NCBI GenBank assembly: GCA_035610365.1
Contig: CM069435.1
Location: forward strand, 15,427,123 to 15,491,122
Length of the DNA stretch: 64,000 bases
Origin: Aquatica leii
Lineage: Eukaryota; Arthropoda; Insecta; Coleoptera; Lampyridae
Reading direction: 5' to 3'
Position 1 is the stretch's first letter; every line of letters begins with the position of its first letter. Positions 1-12,759 of this stretch are shown piece by piece. A program made the position numbers and the translations under genes. A model generated the notes under the pieces. The model saw only the letters and a list, made by a program, of their open reading frames with translations, was not told where the DNA came from and made no database searches.

Positions 1-1440
1 GGGAGTACATCGGGATTCAGCGTCCTGTGTAAGGCATTAAGGGCGGTAAGTTCTCGATCAAAATTTAAAAGTGCTGGCGTAAAACCAGTTGATAAATGTG
101 TCGATGTGTTTATAGCAAACCCAATCTTTGCTAAGCTCTGGTTCCAGTCTTGCTGGTCGGATCCCGTTGTTTGAGCAATCATGGTCCCTAAAACTTTGTT
201 TATGCGTTCCACCGGGTTTGCTTGGAGCGTATAAGGTGGCGTGAACCTAGACTGGATGCCCAACGCCGCCAATTCTTCTTTGTATCTTCAACTGGTGAAT
301 TAGGGCCCGTTGTCGGAAAATAGAAACTTGGGCGTACCGTATTTATATACAATTTGTTTTTTCAGGGCTTTCACAATGGCAGCGGTGGTGGCGGTTTTCA
401 GCGGTCTTATTTCTGTCCACTTGGTGAATTTATCCTGAAAGACCAGTAGATAGCAGTGAGCTTTCTTTGAGCGAGGAAATGGGCCAATGATGTCGCTGCT
501 CACGATTTCCCACGGGTGGTGGCAGCGGAAGAAGTGCATCTTCCCGGCGGTCAAGCCAGTTGCTTCTTTAAAAGTGTTACACTTCTGACAATTCCGGACG
601 TGCGTACGAATATCTCTTGCAATCCCGGGCCAATACTAATTTTGGAATACTCGTTTCAGGGGCTTCGCTATCTCCCAAAAGGAAGGACTTGTTGGCGCTA
701 GGGTTTTGGTATGCACACTTTCCAGCTCGAGTGGAAACCCTTGCCTACCTCGATATTATTGACGGAAAAGTTTTTATAGAGCGGATCTCCTTGTATTCGG
801 TACTCTCGCCAGAACTCAGGATTTCCTCTCGCCTTGTCACGAGTCTGGTTGCACCAGTTGCACGTGGGTTGCGGCTGAGCTAGGATGGAGACGGGGCTAG
901 TAATGTCGAGTTCATGTAGGCGGGACAAGGTGTCTGATACCGCGTTCTGGGACCTCGGTTGATACACTATTTCACAGTAAAACTGCTGTAGCTCGAGAAT
1001 CCACCTAGCCAAGCGTGACGTCTTCAGCCACTTGAGACTCTGATGGTCGCTAATTACTTGAAAATGGTAGCCCTCTAAGTAACCTTTTAGTTTCCGGGCC
1101 GCCCACACTACCGCCAGACATTTCAGTTCTATGATGGAGTAATTTTTCTCCGTGTTCGTCAGGGCTCGGCTGATGTAGGCCAGTACGCGTTCCTCGCCAT
1201 CCTGGATCTGGGTGAGAACGACCACTAACCCACTATTGCTGGCATCGGTCTGACCAAAGTCAGCAGAGCAGCGACAAGCTTTGTTATCTCTATTTCTTTC
1301 GTACTCGTGAGACATGTTGTTACGCGTTTGTGGCTTGTGGTGATCGATAGAGATTGTTTGCAACAATTTATCCAGAGAAGATACTGCTGATAAGGTAGGA
1401 TTTAGTACTATCTGGTACGCCTAGTATTGAGCAGCTAGTC
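1..1440 (-). mobile_element. Ty3/Gypsy retrotransposon remnant (RNase H and integrase)
   Basis: Reading the minus strand, about 1360-900 encodes a Gypsy RNase H domain (DASNSGLVVVLTQ start, then NYSIIELKCLAVVWA and SDHQSLKWL). About 690-1 encodes integrase with the usual zinc region and a D-D-E core: SSDIIGPFP, FLFSDNGP and NPVERINK supply the three acidic residues. A stop (complement of 300-302) follows FSDNGP, and the end of reverse transcriptase above 1275 is disrupted, so this is a dead copy. It is cut by the window start, so the 3' end and LTR are not visible. Family assignment rests on motif order RNase H then integrase, which is diagnostic for Gypsy pol. Confidence 0.85.
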
Positions 1441-1674
1441 AATCTTTAAACGATGCTGTAGTTTTTAAGTTATTTTGCTATCAGTGCTGTACCGTGCTCG
1501 GTGAGAGTGTTAGTTTTTTTAATAGTCTTTACGTGCTAAACGAATTTGGGTTTGGATACAAGGTGCGCGCGTTTAGCCTTGGTTTTTTCGTGTTCTGCGC
1601 CAGCGGGGATCTTTTCTTGTCCGTTTTTTGATTGCGCTACTTGTTTTTTAACTCTCTTAACTCTCCTAAAGACA

Positions 1675-2976
1675 ATGAAAACGTGTAGCTCCACTCCTAA
1701 TAGGAGTGCTTTCGAAAATGTGAACTCGCCAAGCGTCGGAATAGCAGACCTGACATGGGGTGATTTGAATGGTATGTCAACGGCCAAAAAAATTCAAATG
1801 AATACGTCTTTCCAGATCGAATAGATTGACAAACGTAAAACCACCGATTTATTACAAGAAAAGCTGATTAAAGTACTGTTCGAGGTCAATAAAGAGTCTA
1901 GAACACTCCTTAACCGTACCAAGGAATCAACAAATACAAACAGAAAAATTAAAGACAGCGTATCTAAAGTGCGCAACCTTGCCTTCCAGCTAGCCACTGC
2001 GAATATAAGACAGTTGATCAGAGGAAAAAACTCACCCCAAGACCGGTGAACAATGAATCAGTTTTCATAGCTGGGTTCTGTGGGCGCTGCCAAATGGTTA
2101 TATCGGCTGAGGAGTAGAACAAAAAGAAGAATTGAAGAGACCATGAGGAATGCGATGTTGTTTGACATTTGGCCGCTGGCATTAAGTAACGTAAACTTGT
2201 GGTCATCGGCGACAAATTGGCGCCAGTTAGAAACTAAGCGAATTTGTCTTTAGGGAATCAAAGATCACGCTGTTTGTACCGCCTTCTAAACAACTAATAC
2301 AGGTAGGGGCGCAAGTTCGAAAGTCAAAAACGACACGTTGCTCATTAAAAACAATAGTAAATTGTATGCTGAGCTGCTCAAAGGGGTTAAATCAGCAGCT
2401 GGGATTACAAACGTCAACAATCCGCTTCAGACAGTCAGAAAAAGCAGGCGCGGACACCTTCTAATTGCCTCTGTCAACCAGGAGGTGCTAGAAAATATCA
2501 GAAGCAAGGTAAATGCTAAGATTTCAAGTGCTATGTGCACAATGAAGGCTTCAGGCCGTACCCTACACATTCATAATCTTGAGGAAATTACTACGGTGGA
2601 GGAGGTAAGGACGGCATTGGTTGACATAATGTGCAAAGAAACCAACAGCAAAATTAGGCTGGGCAAGCTGAGATCGGCAATATGGGACTTTCAATCCATC
2701 ACATTCACGGCACCAATAGAAACAGCAGACCACCTTCTTAAAGTTAAGTCTATAGGGATTGGTTTTAACATATGTAGAGCTCTGGAGAGGGTCGAAGCCG
2801 TTAAGTGCGTCAGACGATGGGAGACAGGTCACAAAATTAAAACCTGCAAAGGCCAAGACAGGAGTAAACTTTGTCTGAACTGCGAGAAGAAGGGTCATAC
2901 TAAGATGAACTGTGCTGATAACAAACAATGTGTCATCACAGTGACGAGCAATTGCCGTGACGATGGCCTGTCTTAA
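1675..2976 (+). pseudogene. LINE A copy 1 ORF1 (gag-like, CCHC)
   Basis: The likely start is the ATG at 1675, matching the start of the paralogous ORF1 at 47,938 (shared NSPSVG/SSPNVG stretch). After an in-frame stop near 1822 the homology continues through a helix-rich region to a clean open stretch at 2338-2976. That stretch ends with two zinc-knuckle units: a degenerate CVRRWETGHKIKTC and an intact CLNCEKKGHTKMNC. The protein would be the nucleic-acid-binding ORF1p of an R1-type LINE. The stop and frameshifts make it a pseudogene. Confidence 0.75.
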
Positions 2977-3119
2977 CCTTAGGAAGCACATAGACGACAT
3001 TAGAATAAAACAAATCTAGTAACGATCGGCTTACGATGGACCAAAAACGGAGAACGGCAATATATATATATATACATTAGAAATAAAGAGCTAAAAGTAA
3101 AAATGCTCTGCCAGGAAAA

Positions 3120-5330
3120 TATACACAGTTCTTTAGCTTAATAGTCTTAACATCTTTAACTGCTATATCTCGCCGAACGTCAGCGACACCGATTTCTGTG
3201 CCGACGCTGACGAAATATTTGACGCAAGGCTCACTATGAGGGGTCATACTATTATAACAGGGGATTTCAACGCCAAAGCCGTGGAGTGGGGTACCAAACG
3301 CATTTGTCACAGGGAGAAAAATTCTCAACTGGGTTGCAACTGCTGACTTCAACATTCTAAATACGGAGGAAAAGCCATCATTTGAGTGCGCAGAAAAGAG
3401 TTCCTTTATCGATATTACGCGGTGCCCAGATAAATCGCATCTAAAGTTCTTATTTGGAAGGCGTGGAAAGACAACCTAAGCGATCATAACTATATATACT
3501 ATGTAATAGAGAGCTAAGCATAGTGATTCGCAAGCTAGAAACGAAGCGTATAAAAAGTACCTGGCAATCAAAAAACTATATAAATTTGATATCAATAAGG
3601 CAGAAAAAAAGGCGTGGAACGATCTGTATGCCGAACTGGATGGGAACCTGTGAGGCACAACATACAAATTAGTGTCAAATAAGCTCAAGCTAGGGAGGGG
3701 ACGAGTTGTTCTTACTTGTGAAGAAGCAGCTCTCATTATTGCAACTCTGTTTCCAATTTGTAAAACAACAGAACTGGTGCCTGGAAACTACACGAGGGGT
3801 TGCATCTTCACGGAAAAAGCACTAACTGAGGTTATTAGGAAATCAGGATACAAAAAAGCTACAGGTCCCGATGGAATACCCATGGAGAGTATTAAACTTA
3901 TGGCAAGCGAGTTTCCTGAAGACCTATTGAAGGTGTAAAATGACTTATTCCTTAAGGAACACTTTTTTAATTTATGGAAAAAAGCCACACTTGTCTTAAT
4001 TCCGAAACCACATAAATTAACAGCCTTGAAAAGGTTTATAAAATGCTGCTACTAGGTAGGATACTTCACGATCTTGACATAAAAGATGAGCTTTTACATA
4101 CCCAGTACGGCTTTAGGAAGAGAAAGTCTACAACAGACGCTCTCATGTGGATTGGCAACTTGGCAAAGAACGCCAAGGAAGGTACGCGGCGTACAAGGCA
4201 TATAAGGGCTTTGGTGACATAAAGAATGCCTTCAGTTTGGCATCATGAGCAATAATTATAGAAAAAATGAAACGGAAAGGACTAGAAGCACATCTGGTAG
4301 GAACTACTGCCAGCTATCGCTCTAACAGGTGCGTGATGTACTGCGATAAGCAACAGAGCCTTCATCACAATTTTACAAGCAGGGATCGATTTTTGGCCCT
4401 ACCCTTTGGAATCTTTTATGATAATCTTTTATCCATACCGCTCCCTGAGCAAATTGTACTTACAGTTTACGCAGCTGATCTGGCAATTTTTGGGTCGTAC
4501 TCCCGAGGCTCTGGACAAGGTGGACAGGTAGATGAAAGAAAACAAGCTTATGGTTGCGGAAAAGAAAACAGAAACCATAGTATTTAAGGGCAGAAGGATA
4601 TTTAGACACATTTAGTTTTTACATTTTTACTTGACATACACTTAACTTTTGGGGTGCACTTACAGAATGTGTCGGCCAAAGCCAGCAAAAGAAAAGTAGC
4701 TCTATCAAAACTTAAGAACAGGGTGAAGGAACTATGAGAAAAGTAATTTTGTCTACACGCGGTGCCAGTGTGGCGGTCGGTATTTAACACCAAAAAGCTG
4801 AAAAACCTGGCGGACAAAATCCAGAGGCGGCTAGCTCTCAAAATCACTTCAGAGTACAGAACAGTTATGCTCAAAGCTGCAAGGGTTCTTGCTGGCACCC
4901 CACTGATCGACTTACCGGCTGACGAGCGTTGCAACGCCAGGGATGGCATAGCAAAATCTATTCGAAAAGAGATTATTTTGCGGAACTAGCAGACTAGATA
5001 GGCGGAATATCAAAAAGCAACTTGGACACGAGAGGTTATCCCTGACCTGCGGTTATGGATAGGAAAAAAAATTGGTAATTGAAATTACCACACCACACGG
5101 GCCTTTACTGGCCATGGATGTTTTGGTTCCTACCTGTCTGGCATATGGAAGAAAGAGAACCCTTCGTGTTTTTTTGTGTGATGAGGATATAGATGATGCC
5201 TTATTCATTTGTCGGCGATGACAGACACAAAAGGCAGTACTGTCCCAAAAATACAAACTCGCGACCATGATAGATAGTGCAGACGTCTGGGAAGAAATTA
5301 ATTCATTCTTGACCTGCTAAACAACTTCAT
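3120..5330 (+). pseudogene. LINE A copy 1 ORF2 (endonuclease, reverse transcriptase)
   Basis: Fragments in shifting frames cover the whole ORF2. The endonuclease is at about 3180-3480 (TGDFNAKA, then FECAEKSSFIDITRC). The RT N-terminus is at 3780-3938 (EVIRKSGYKKATGPDGIP). A degraded RT core at about 4380-4590 corresponds to the YADDL region of copy 2. The C-terminal domain is at 4762-4989 (RVLAGTPLIDLPADERC), with zinc-region remnants to about 5330. This is a dead copy of an endonuclease/reverse transcriptase that would drive target-primed retrotransposition. Confidence 0.75.
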
Positions 5331-5353
5331 ATCATAGTAATTCATTATGTTAT

Positions 5354-5359
5354 TTTATT
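5354..5359 (-). terminator. Polyadenylation signal of PDI gene A
   Basis: AATAAA on the minus strand, 50 nt past the PDI-A stop codon. It leaves a very short 3' UTR before the end of LINE A. Confidence 0.6.
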
Positions 5360-5408
5360 TATGTATAAATAAAAAAATTTACATAAACAGCAATATATTT
5401 TAGTATAT

Positions 5409-6571
5409 TTAATTAGCTAAACTTAGTTTTGTTTCATTGCTTTTAGTCCTATTTACATCTTTAGTTTCAATAAACTGAATCAAATCTTCTAAATTAATTT
5501 CTCCTGTGTAATTAACAACTGTATTATCACCTTGTCTAAAAAGTACTATTGCAGGAATACGTCCGTACCATTTACTGTCTATCGAATTTAACCCAACGTC
5601 TATTTTGGATATGATTGTATCTTCTCGACTTTCAAACGTTTTTCCCAACTCTTCAACGATCTTCTCCCAGTCTACACATGAGTTACAGTTACTAACGTAA
5701 AAATACACCAACACATTTTTATCAGCATCTTGTGTTACATTTAAAAAATTTGACTTAACTAAAGTGTGCACAGGTTTTGTATTCCAATCGTCTGGAAGTT
5801 TTTCATTTAGCAAATCGTCTAGTTTGCTATCGTTAAAGTATTGCAAAAACGTTTTAATATTTTTAAAAGATAAATTTCCACTAATCTTGTAAGAGTCTCC
5901 AAAAAAAGCGTCGGGTATTAAAACAAGACTGGGAACGTCTTCTGGAGATAAATAAAAAAGGTTTAAGATCGGTGCTAAATATTCTTTATCGACATCTACT
6001 ACTATAAACCTAATTTTCTGTTTATATTCTTTTGCTAAAATTCTAGCAGTTTCTAAAACTGGATTTGTTGTGTTGCTATCGTTTTTAGACACTAAAATAA
6101 CAGCGTATTGATACGCGTGTGATAGTTCTTCAAATACTGTATCAACTGAGTCCTTGTTTAGTTCTTGTAGAAGTGGCGTTGACTCAGTTTCAACGAAATT
6201 TATGACGTTGTTGAAAGTAAATTCCTCTGTGAAAACGACTGTTTGCTCATCGAACTAAAACAATAGCGTTATATCATAAAAATTTAAAACAAAATTAGTT
6301 ACTTTTTTGAAAATTACAATCGTTTCTTCTGTTAGATTGTACGCGTTAAAGATGGTTTCATTTAGAGTGATAGCAAATACAATATTATCGAATCTTGATG
6401 TTACATTTTTATAAATTTTTGCTCTTTCTGATTGATCGCTTTTAAAAAATCCAACCACGAGTAAGTCTTCGGAGTCGATCAACTTTTCCGCTTCTTCAAT
6501 TTTATTTATTCTTTCTATTGATCGTAAATGCTTTTGCAACCATTTTATGAAGTTTTCAGACGTACGATTTC
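5409..6571 (-). CDS. Protein disulfide isomerase-like gene A, exons 3-4 (b, b', a' domains)
   Basis: Exon 3 is 6571-6303 and exon 4 is 6254-5409, joined by a 48-bp GT-AG intron. Exon 3 encodes the b domain (EEAEKLIDSEDLLVVGFF). Exon 4 encodes b' and a'. The a' active site is C393-N-S-C396 in VYFYVSNCNSC, where classical PDI has CGHC. The C-terminus is SLAN, with no KDEL-type retrieval signal. Splice positions and phases match PDI gene B exactly. With exons 1-2 at 25841-26231 the total is 1455 nt (484 aa), normal for an a-b-b'-a' PDI. The role would be an ER lumenal thioredoxin-fold protein. Full oxidase/isomerase activity is doubtful given both altered sites. If the 5' exons are not spliced to these, this is a 5'-truncated paralogue instead. 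Confidence 0.8.
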
Positions 6572-6689
6572 CTACAACATTAAATCATTGGTAAAATAGT
6601 AAAAAAGTGGCAACAAAATTAACACAGTAATATTAAAAACGCGTGCTGATATTTCAAAATGAATAGTAATTGTTTTAAAGAGAAAAATC

Positions 6690-6855
6690 AATATCACAAA
6701 TTTATTATTAAACTAAGATAAGAACGTCTTGCGGTTTTAGACCGTAGAAGCTTCATCAGTGCGTGATAGAAAAGCTGAACTTGAAAAAGCAACCGACAGT
6801 CTAACGGAGAACCACTACAGCATTAGACAATCAACTTAGCAGTGAGTTTCCGTAT
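6690..6855 (-). mobile_element. Penelope-like element 3' fragment
   Basis: The segment around 6715-6835 (AAGATAAGAACGTCTTGCGG, then CTTCATCAGTGCGTGA) resembles the 3' flank of the PLEs at 27,060 and 29,400, which share the AACGTCTTCCGGGTTTGG and GGCTTCATCAGGACGTGA stretches. It has no coding capacity. It lies between PDI-A exon 3 and the LINE C tail. Confidence 0.5.
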
Positions 6856-6856
6856 A

Positions 6857-7195
6857 TAAAAAAAATAATTTTTGACAGCCTACGGAGAGAGTGAAGAGCT
6901 AAGCAGACACGGCGACATAATTAGAAAACATGATCTACCCAAAAAAGTCGGTTATTAATGATGATCCATAAATCAACGACCGTTTTGGAAAATGGAACGA
7001 CCATTCCATCGACAATAATTTTAGCACGGCCGGGTAAAAACTGTCGAGACGAAATTAATATAGCTAGAGACTGAATGGGGTTTAACTCAAGGCCGTTAAG
7101 CTGACACCACTTCGAAATTTCCTCAATGTCTTGGTTAAGATTTGATAATCCAACCTCGGGATCAATTTTATCGATTTTGGTACAGACTTATATAT
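6857..7195 (-). mobile_element. LINE C (CR1/Jockey-like), RT C-terminal part
   Basis: The minus-strand translation reads EEISKWCQLNGLELNP, ILISSRQFLPG and LCRRVCLALHSLRRLSKII, the palm/thumb region just after the RT catalytic DD of CR1/Jockey-type LINEs. It continues directly from the RT piece at 13842-14100. The Gypsy element (7196-13841) separates the two and duplicates ATAT. It has stops and frame changes and is a pseudogene. Confidence 0.75.
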
Positions 7196-7636
7196 TGAAA
7201 CGTTCAAGAAATTACTTGCAAATGCAAGAGCCTTCTAAAAGGCTGTTATCTATTTTCTAGAAGTTATAGCGAAAAGTGAGGAACGATCGAGAAGGATTTC
7301 CGTATGTCTATATATAGCTACGAGACAGATCGTAGGTCAGTTATTGCTGGAATGCGAATGTGTTAAGAAGATTATCAAGTGGAAATAAATCGTTAGCACG
7401 CGTGTGTCTACATAAATAAACCGAGAATAATCGTGAACGTGATAATTAGTGTAAACAAGTGTGATATCCGAGGACGTTATCTTATCTTCTTGTAAGTGAT
7501 ATAAATTATAGTGTAAGTGTTTTTATTATTAGATTTTATTAGTTTGGTTAATTTAAAAGTGTACATATTTCTAGAATAAGTAAACGTAGTTTTAGTCGTT
7601 TTAAATAAATTAGTTTTTAATAATAAAGACGTAACA
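7196..7636 (+). repeat. 5' LTR of the macrodomain Gypsy element
   Basis: A 441-bp LTR starting TGAAACGTTC and ending GACGTAACA. U3 contains TTCnnGAA palindromes (7203-7210 and 7255-7262), a TATA box and an initiator. The distal half has several AATAAA-like motifs. Confidence 0.95.
7309..7342 (+). promoter_or_regulatory. LTR core promoter (TATA + initiator)
   Basis: TATATATAG at 7309-7317 is followed by TCAGTT at 7337-7342. The A of the initiator (7339) lies 30 nt after the first T of the TATA box, the textbook spacing. It therefore predicts the U3/R border near 7339. The same arrangement recurs in the 3' LTR and, slightly altered, in the solo LTR. Confidence 0.65.
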
Positions 7637-7637
7637 C

Positions 7638-7655
7638 TGGCGTCAGGTGTTGAGG
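7638..7655 (+). other. Candidate primer binding site
   Basis: TGGCGTCAGGTGTTGAGG begins one base after the LTR. The TGG start matches the complement of a tRNA CCA end. I cannot name the tRNA. Confidence 0.6.
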
Positions 7656-7953
7656 TATCGAATAGAACAAAACGTTCGCGATTTTTAGTGTGAATACCAT
7701 TAAGTTATTTGATACCGCTCCCGTAATAAGAACATTGAATTAACTGTTCGCGCTACGCGCGTTTATTTATAAAGTATAAAATAGTGTTTATTAAACTTTT
7801 TCTTTTAACAAGTGCGTGATCGCGAGATTAATTAAAGTCGTTTCCGTGGTTTAATATTAACAAGTGGATCGTTATTAAAATTTTGTGTTATACAAAAACT
7901 GCATTTTAAAAAGTAGTGTATTTAAACTTTATATTCGTGTTATATTTAAATTT

Positions 7954-10900
7954 ATGCCGGTGACGCGTTCGCAAGCAGTTAAAATAGATGCAAAGCTATT
8001 TGAGTTTCTTGAATCAATCAAAAATGGTCAGGAATCGATGAACAGAAAAATGGAAGAAAAGTTTTACGAAAATTCGCAAAAAATGGAAGAAAATTCTCAG
8101 AAAATTGAAGAAAAATTATTTGAAAATACCCAGAAAATAGAAGAAAAGTTGATGGAAAACTCTAGACGATTAAAAGAAGAAATACAAACGAACATAGAAA
8201 ATCAAATCAAAATTGTGCAAGAAGAAACTCAAGCAGATATGTTAAATTTAAAAGAAGAAATTTGCGAATCTGTGAATGACAAAATAGAAGAAGTAGAAGA
8301 CAAATTAGAACAAAAATTAGAAGAAAAATTGAGAGAAAGAATACAACTGCTTGAAGAAAGAATAAGTCGATTGAATTGTCACAGCGAAGGAAATGTCACG
8401 AGTGAAGATTTAATAATGGACCATCAAGAAGACACACACAAGTTCAAAGTTGTACCACCGAATTTTGATGGTAAAGTTCCATGGTCAACCTACTACAAGC
8501 AGTTTGAAGCCGCAGCTACTGCTAATGGTTGGAGCAACAAGCAGAAAGCGACGTCTTTAATAGTGTCCTTACGTGGAGAAGCGCTTGGAATTTTACAAAC
8601 TGTTCCGGACCACCTGCAAGAAAATTACGAACTCTTAATATCACGATTAGAAATGAGATATGGAGATGCTCATCTTCAACAAGTCTATCAAGCTCAAATT
8701 AAAAGTCGGGTTCAAAAAGCTGCCGAAAGTCTTCAAGAGTTTGAGGCTGACATCGCCAGATTAACACGGCTTGCGTATCCTACAGCACCAGATACCTTTT
8801 TGGAGCAGTTGGCTATTCAAACCTTTGTAGACGGCCTCCGAGACAACGAAACGCAGCAGACTCTCCGGTTAGCTCGACCCAAGACATTGGATGACGCTTT
8901 GGTGCATGCTTTGGAGTTTGAAGCAGCAAAACAAGCATCGCAACGACATGGTCATAGACTTTGCTGTGCTACAGAAGTACCCGCGCAGACACTGGAAAGC
9001 ATTGAGGAGATAGCGCGACGAATACTTCGGGAAAGAGGAGTGACAGCTTTGAACTGCGATGAAATAGGCCATGTACGACGGCATCGTACTAAACCTAAGA
9101 AGAGGACAAGAAGAGCGCTCGATAATTTGGAACGAGGCGAGCAAAAGAGACAAAAAGTAATCTCATCTAGTCAGACCCCGGAGATTACCATCCAAATGGC
9201 ATCGCCTAGGGAGCAATTGCATAGCATTTATCTCGATGGCAAGATCAATGGGAGAAGCGTCCAGTTACTGGTTGACACGGGAGCGACGAAGACCATCATT
9301 CGTCCTGACATGTTATTGAAAAACGAGAAGACATCACCAGTAACAGTACGACTTCGAACGGCGACGGGCAACGAAATACCTACTCACGGACAGGTCAAAG
9401 TAACCATTGGTTTGGGAAATGGAGTACTCGACCATCAAGTACTGGTAGCCGACATCACGGAAAAAGTTATCCTGGGAATGGACGTGATAAAGAAGTATGG
9501 GTTCCATTTGGATATGAAGAACGATGTCCTGAAGATCGACAATGAAGAAATTCCTTTTCATTCGTCAGAGAAGGCAGCCGTGCGAGTCTTATTGAGTGAA
9601 GACGTGACTCTGCCTGCAAGGACTGAAAGTGTGGTGATGGCACGCCTGGATGGAAGTCTCCGGGAAGGCTACATACGCGCGATTGAACCAATGGAAGGCG
9701 GCTTAGTTGAAAAGGGACTACTCGTTGGCAGAACTTTAGTACGAGTAAAGAAGACGATGCCAGTAAGGATCTTAAACATCAACTCAGATCCTGTAACGCT
9801 GAAAAAGAAGACCGTGGTAGGCCAATGCACGCCAGTATCACAAATTGTGAGATGCGTGAAGTCAAACGAAGATACGTCGCCCAAGAAGTGTCCACAACAT
9901 CTATTGGACATTCTTACCACCAAACGCCAAAACCTCAGCCAAGACCAGCTGGCTAAAGTTAAAATGTTGATCCAAGAGTACCAAGATGTGTTCGCGCTGG
10001 AGAGTGGCTCCAAAGGAAGAACTAACGTGGTGAAACATAAAATTAATACCGGAGACGCTCGGCCGATACGACAACATCCACGCAGACTTCCTTTGGCGAA
10101 AAGAGAAGAAGCCAAACAAATAATTACAGATAGGGAGAGAGAAGGCGTAATTGAACCTTCAAATAGTCCATGGACATCCCCAGTGGTACTCGTAAAAAAG
10201 AAGGATGGATCAACGAGGTTTTGCGTAGACTACAGGCAGCTAAACGACGTGACCAAAAAGGACAGCTACCCTTTACCCAGAATTGACGATACGCTAGACA
10301 CCCTGTCAGGATCCCAGTGGTTTTCTACGTTAGATTTAAAGAGTGGATACTGGCAGGTAGAATTAGAACCCAATGATCGTGAAAAAACAGCTTTTACGAT
10401 CGGAACTGGTTTGTGGCAGTTCACTGTAATGCCCTTCGGCCTGTGTAACGCTCCTGCAACGTTCGAGCGTTTGATGGAGACCATCTTGCGCGGATTGTCT
10501 TGGAAGACGTGCTTGGTTTACCTGGACGATGTGATCGTGGTTGGAAGGTCGTTTGAAGAACACTTGAACAACTTGAAGGAAGTGTTCCAGCGATTACGTG
10601 GGGCTAACCTCAAACTGAGCCCAAAGAAGTGCCACGTATTTAAGAAGGAAGTCCAATACCTTGTCCACGTCGTATCTAGAAATGGAGTGAGGGCTGACCC
10701 AGACAAAATCCGAGCAGTGCAAGCATGGCCAAGACCAATCGACAAACATCAGGTCCGAAGTTTCCTTGGGTTGTGCAATTATTATAGAAGATTTGTACCC
10801 GGATTTGCCAATATTGCCAAACCATTAACAAAATTAACCAAAGAAAAAGCAGAATTTAGATGGAATGAAGACTGCGAAAGTTCTTTTAATCAACTAAAAC

Positions 10901-12705
10901 AAGCCCTAGTCACTTCGCCGATTTTGAGTTATCCAAGAGAAGATGGAAAGTTTGTTTTGGATACCGACGCAAGCAATCTGGCCATAGGCGCGGTCCTTTC
11001 GCAGATTCAAGATGGACAAGAAAAGGTTATCGCGTATTTTAGCAAGGTTTTGTCCAGGCCAGAAAGGAATTATTGCGTGACTAGGAGGGAGTTGTTAGCA
11101 GTCGTGAAGTCCATCGAACGTTTCTACAAGTATTTGTATGGACGAAAATTTTTACTGAGAACAGACCACGCCGCTTTAAAATGGCTTCTGCAGTTCTGTT
11201 ACCCAGAAGGACAAGTGGCAAGATGGATCGAGAGACTGCAAGAGTATGACTATGACACAGAACACCGTGCCGGAAGCAGTCATCGGAACGCTAATGCCTT
11301 GTCCAGAAGACCATGTCCGGCGGACTGCAGCCATTGTTCGCGACTGGAAGAAAAAGTCGAATGTCTCCGGAGAACTGCTATGGTTGATGATGAGTGGGAA
11401 CCTGAGCAGTTACGTCGCGAACAAGAAGACGACTCTGAAATAAGACATCTCCTCGACTGGAAAGAAAGCGGCCGACGACCAACCTGGGAAGAAGTGAGTG
11501 CTTTGGGCAGAAATATCAAAGCGTACTGGGCGCAGTGGGACTCCTTGATAGTTGTAGAAGACGGTCTTCTTAAGCGATCCCTAGAAAGTGCCGAGGGCAC
11601 GGGAAACAGACTACAGCTGGTAGTGCCGAAGAGCAGGGTGACCGAAGTGTTGAAGCATCTCCACGATGGGACATCAGGAGGACACTTTGGCATTAAGAAG
11701 ACGTTGGGTAAAGTGCGAGAACGATTCTACTGGATGAACTGCAAAGAGGACGTCATGAAATGGTGCCGTAAATGCATAGTCTGCGCTTCAGGAAATGGTC
11801 CAGCGAGAAAGCGCAAAGCACCCATGAAAGAATACAACGTAGGAAGCCCTTTGGAAAAAGTAGCGATTGACATCGCAGGGCCGTTCCCAGAATCCGATTC
11901 GGGAAATAAATACATCCTGGTGGCGATGGATTATTTCACGAAATGGACGGAGGCTTACGCCATACCCAATCAGGAAGCAGCTACAGTCGCAGACGTATTA
12001 GTAAAGGAGTTTTTCTGTCGGTTTGGAGTTCCGTTGGAATTACACTCCGATCAAGGCCGCAATTCTGAGTCTGGGCTGTTTCAAGAAGTTTGCCGACTGT
12101 TAGGAATTAAAAAGACTAGGACAACGCCTCTCCATCCTCAGTCTGATGGCATGGTTGAACGGATGAATTGAACAATGGGCAAGTACTTAGCCAAGGTAGT
12201 GTCCGAACACCAAAGGGACTGGGATCAGTACTTGCACCTTTTCTTAATGGCATACCGATCATCCGTTCACGAAAGCACAGGCCAAACACCATCCTGTGTC
12301 ATGCTCGGTCGTGAGATAAGATTACCATGCGATCTTCAATTTGGGCGAAGACCGGAAGAATAAGTTGCTGGAGAAGATTACGTCAGCAAGCTGGCCAAGA
12401 GGTTAGACGAAGTACATGAAGAGGTCCGTAAAAACACACAAATTGCCAGCGACAGGATGAAAACAAGATATGACGTCAAGGCGCAAAATGGTGGGTTTCA
12501 ACCTGGCGATATGGTCTGGTTGTATAACCCTCAAAGGAGACGTGGTTTGTCGCCGAAGCTGCAAAGGCAATGGGAGGGCCCCTATGAAGTCGTGCAGCGT
12601 ATTAACGACGTTATATACCGCATCCGAAAACCGCCAAGAGGCAAGCCAAAAGTGGTCCACGTCGATCGTCTAGCCCCGTTTGCTGGCGATAACCACAATC
12701 CGTAA
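7954..12705 (+). pseudogene. gag-pol polyprotein of the macrodomain Gypsy element (interrupted)
   Basis: The ATG at 7954 (MPVTRSQAV) opens a fused gag-pol frame to 12171. Residues about 20-135 are a long charged coiled coil. About 150-320 is the gag core. Around 366-378 is a zinc-knuckle remnant lacking two cysteines (NCDEIGHVRRH). Protease has DTGA at 441-444. RT has its YLDD box at 856-859. RNase H starts with TDAS near 1003. Integrase has an HHCC zinc domain near 1235-1280, then the core. A stop at 12169-12171 breaks integrase at codon 1406. The frame then resumes, has another stop at 12361-12363, and runs through a GPY/F module (WEGPYEVV) to a stop at 12703-12705. Gag and Pol share one frame with no visible frameshift. 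The nonsense codons mark this copy as damaged. Confidence 0.9.
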
Positions 12706-12759
12706 GTTCAGGTCCGAACCAGAGTAGTAAGTAGCAGAACCAGGAATCCAATCGAAGAA

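Larger units (their letters stand above)
1500..5330 (+). mobile_element. R1-clade non-LTR retrotransposon, LINE A copy 1
   Basis: A two-ORF LINE. The order is ORF1 with CCHC knuckles (ends near 2976), AP-type endonuclease (about 3120-3480), reverse transcriptase (about 3780-4600) and a C-terminal tail (about 4760-5320). It is collinear with the copy at 47.6-53.3 kb. The endonuclease shows ITGDFNAKAVEWG, the RT start shows KKATGPDGIP, and the tail resembles the C-terminal zinc region of R1 elements. Many stops and frame changes, plus a short TA microsatellite at about 3058-3076, show that it is inactive. The start is approximate. The 3' end lies just before the PDI-A 3' UTR. Confidence 0.85.

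Noticed and set aside
9334..10745. Minus-strand ORFs of 66-148 codons opposite the Gypsy pol frame
   Set aside because: Antisense shadows of the well-supported gag-pol ORF.
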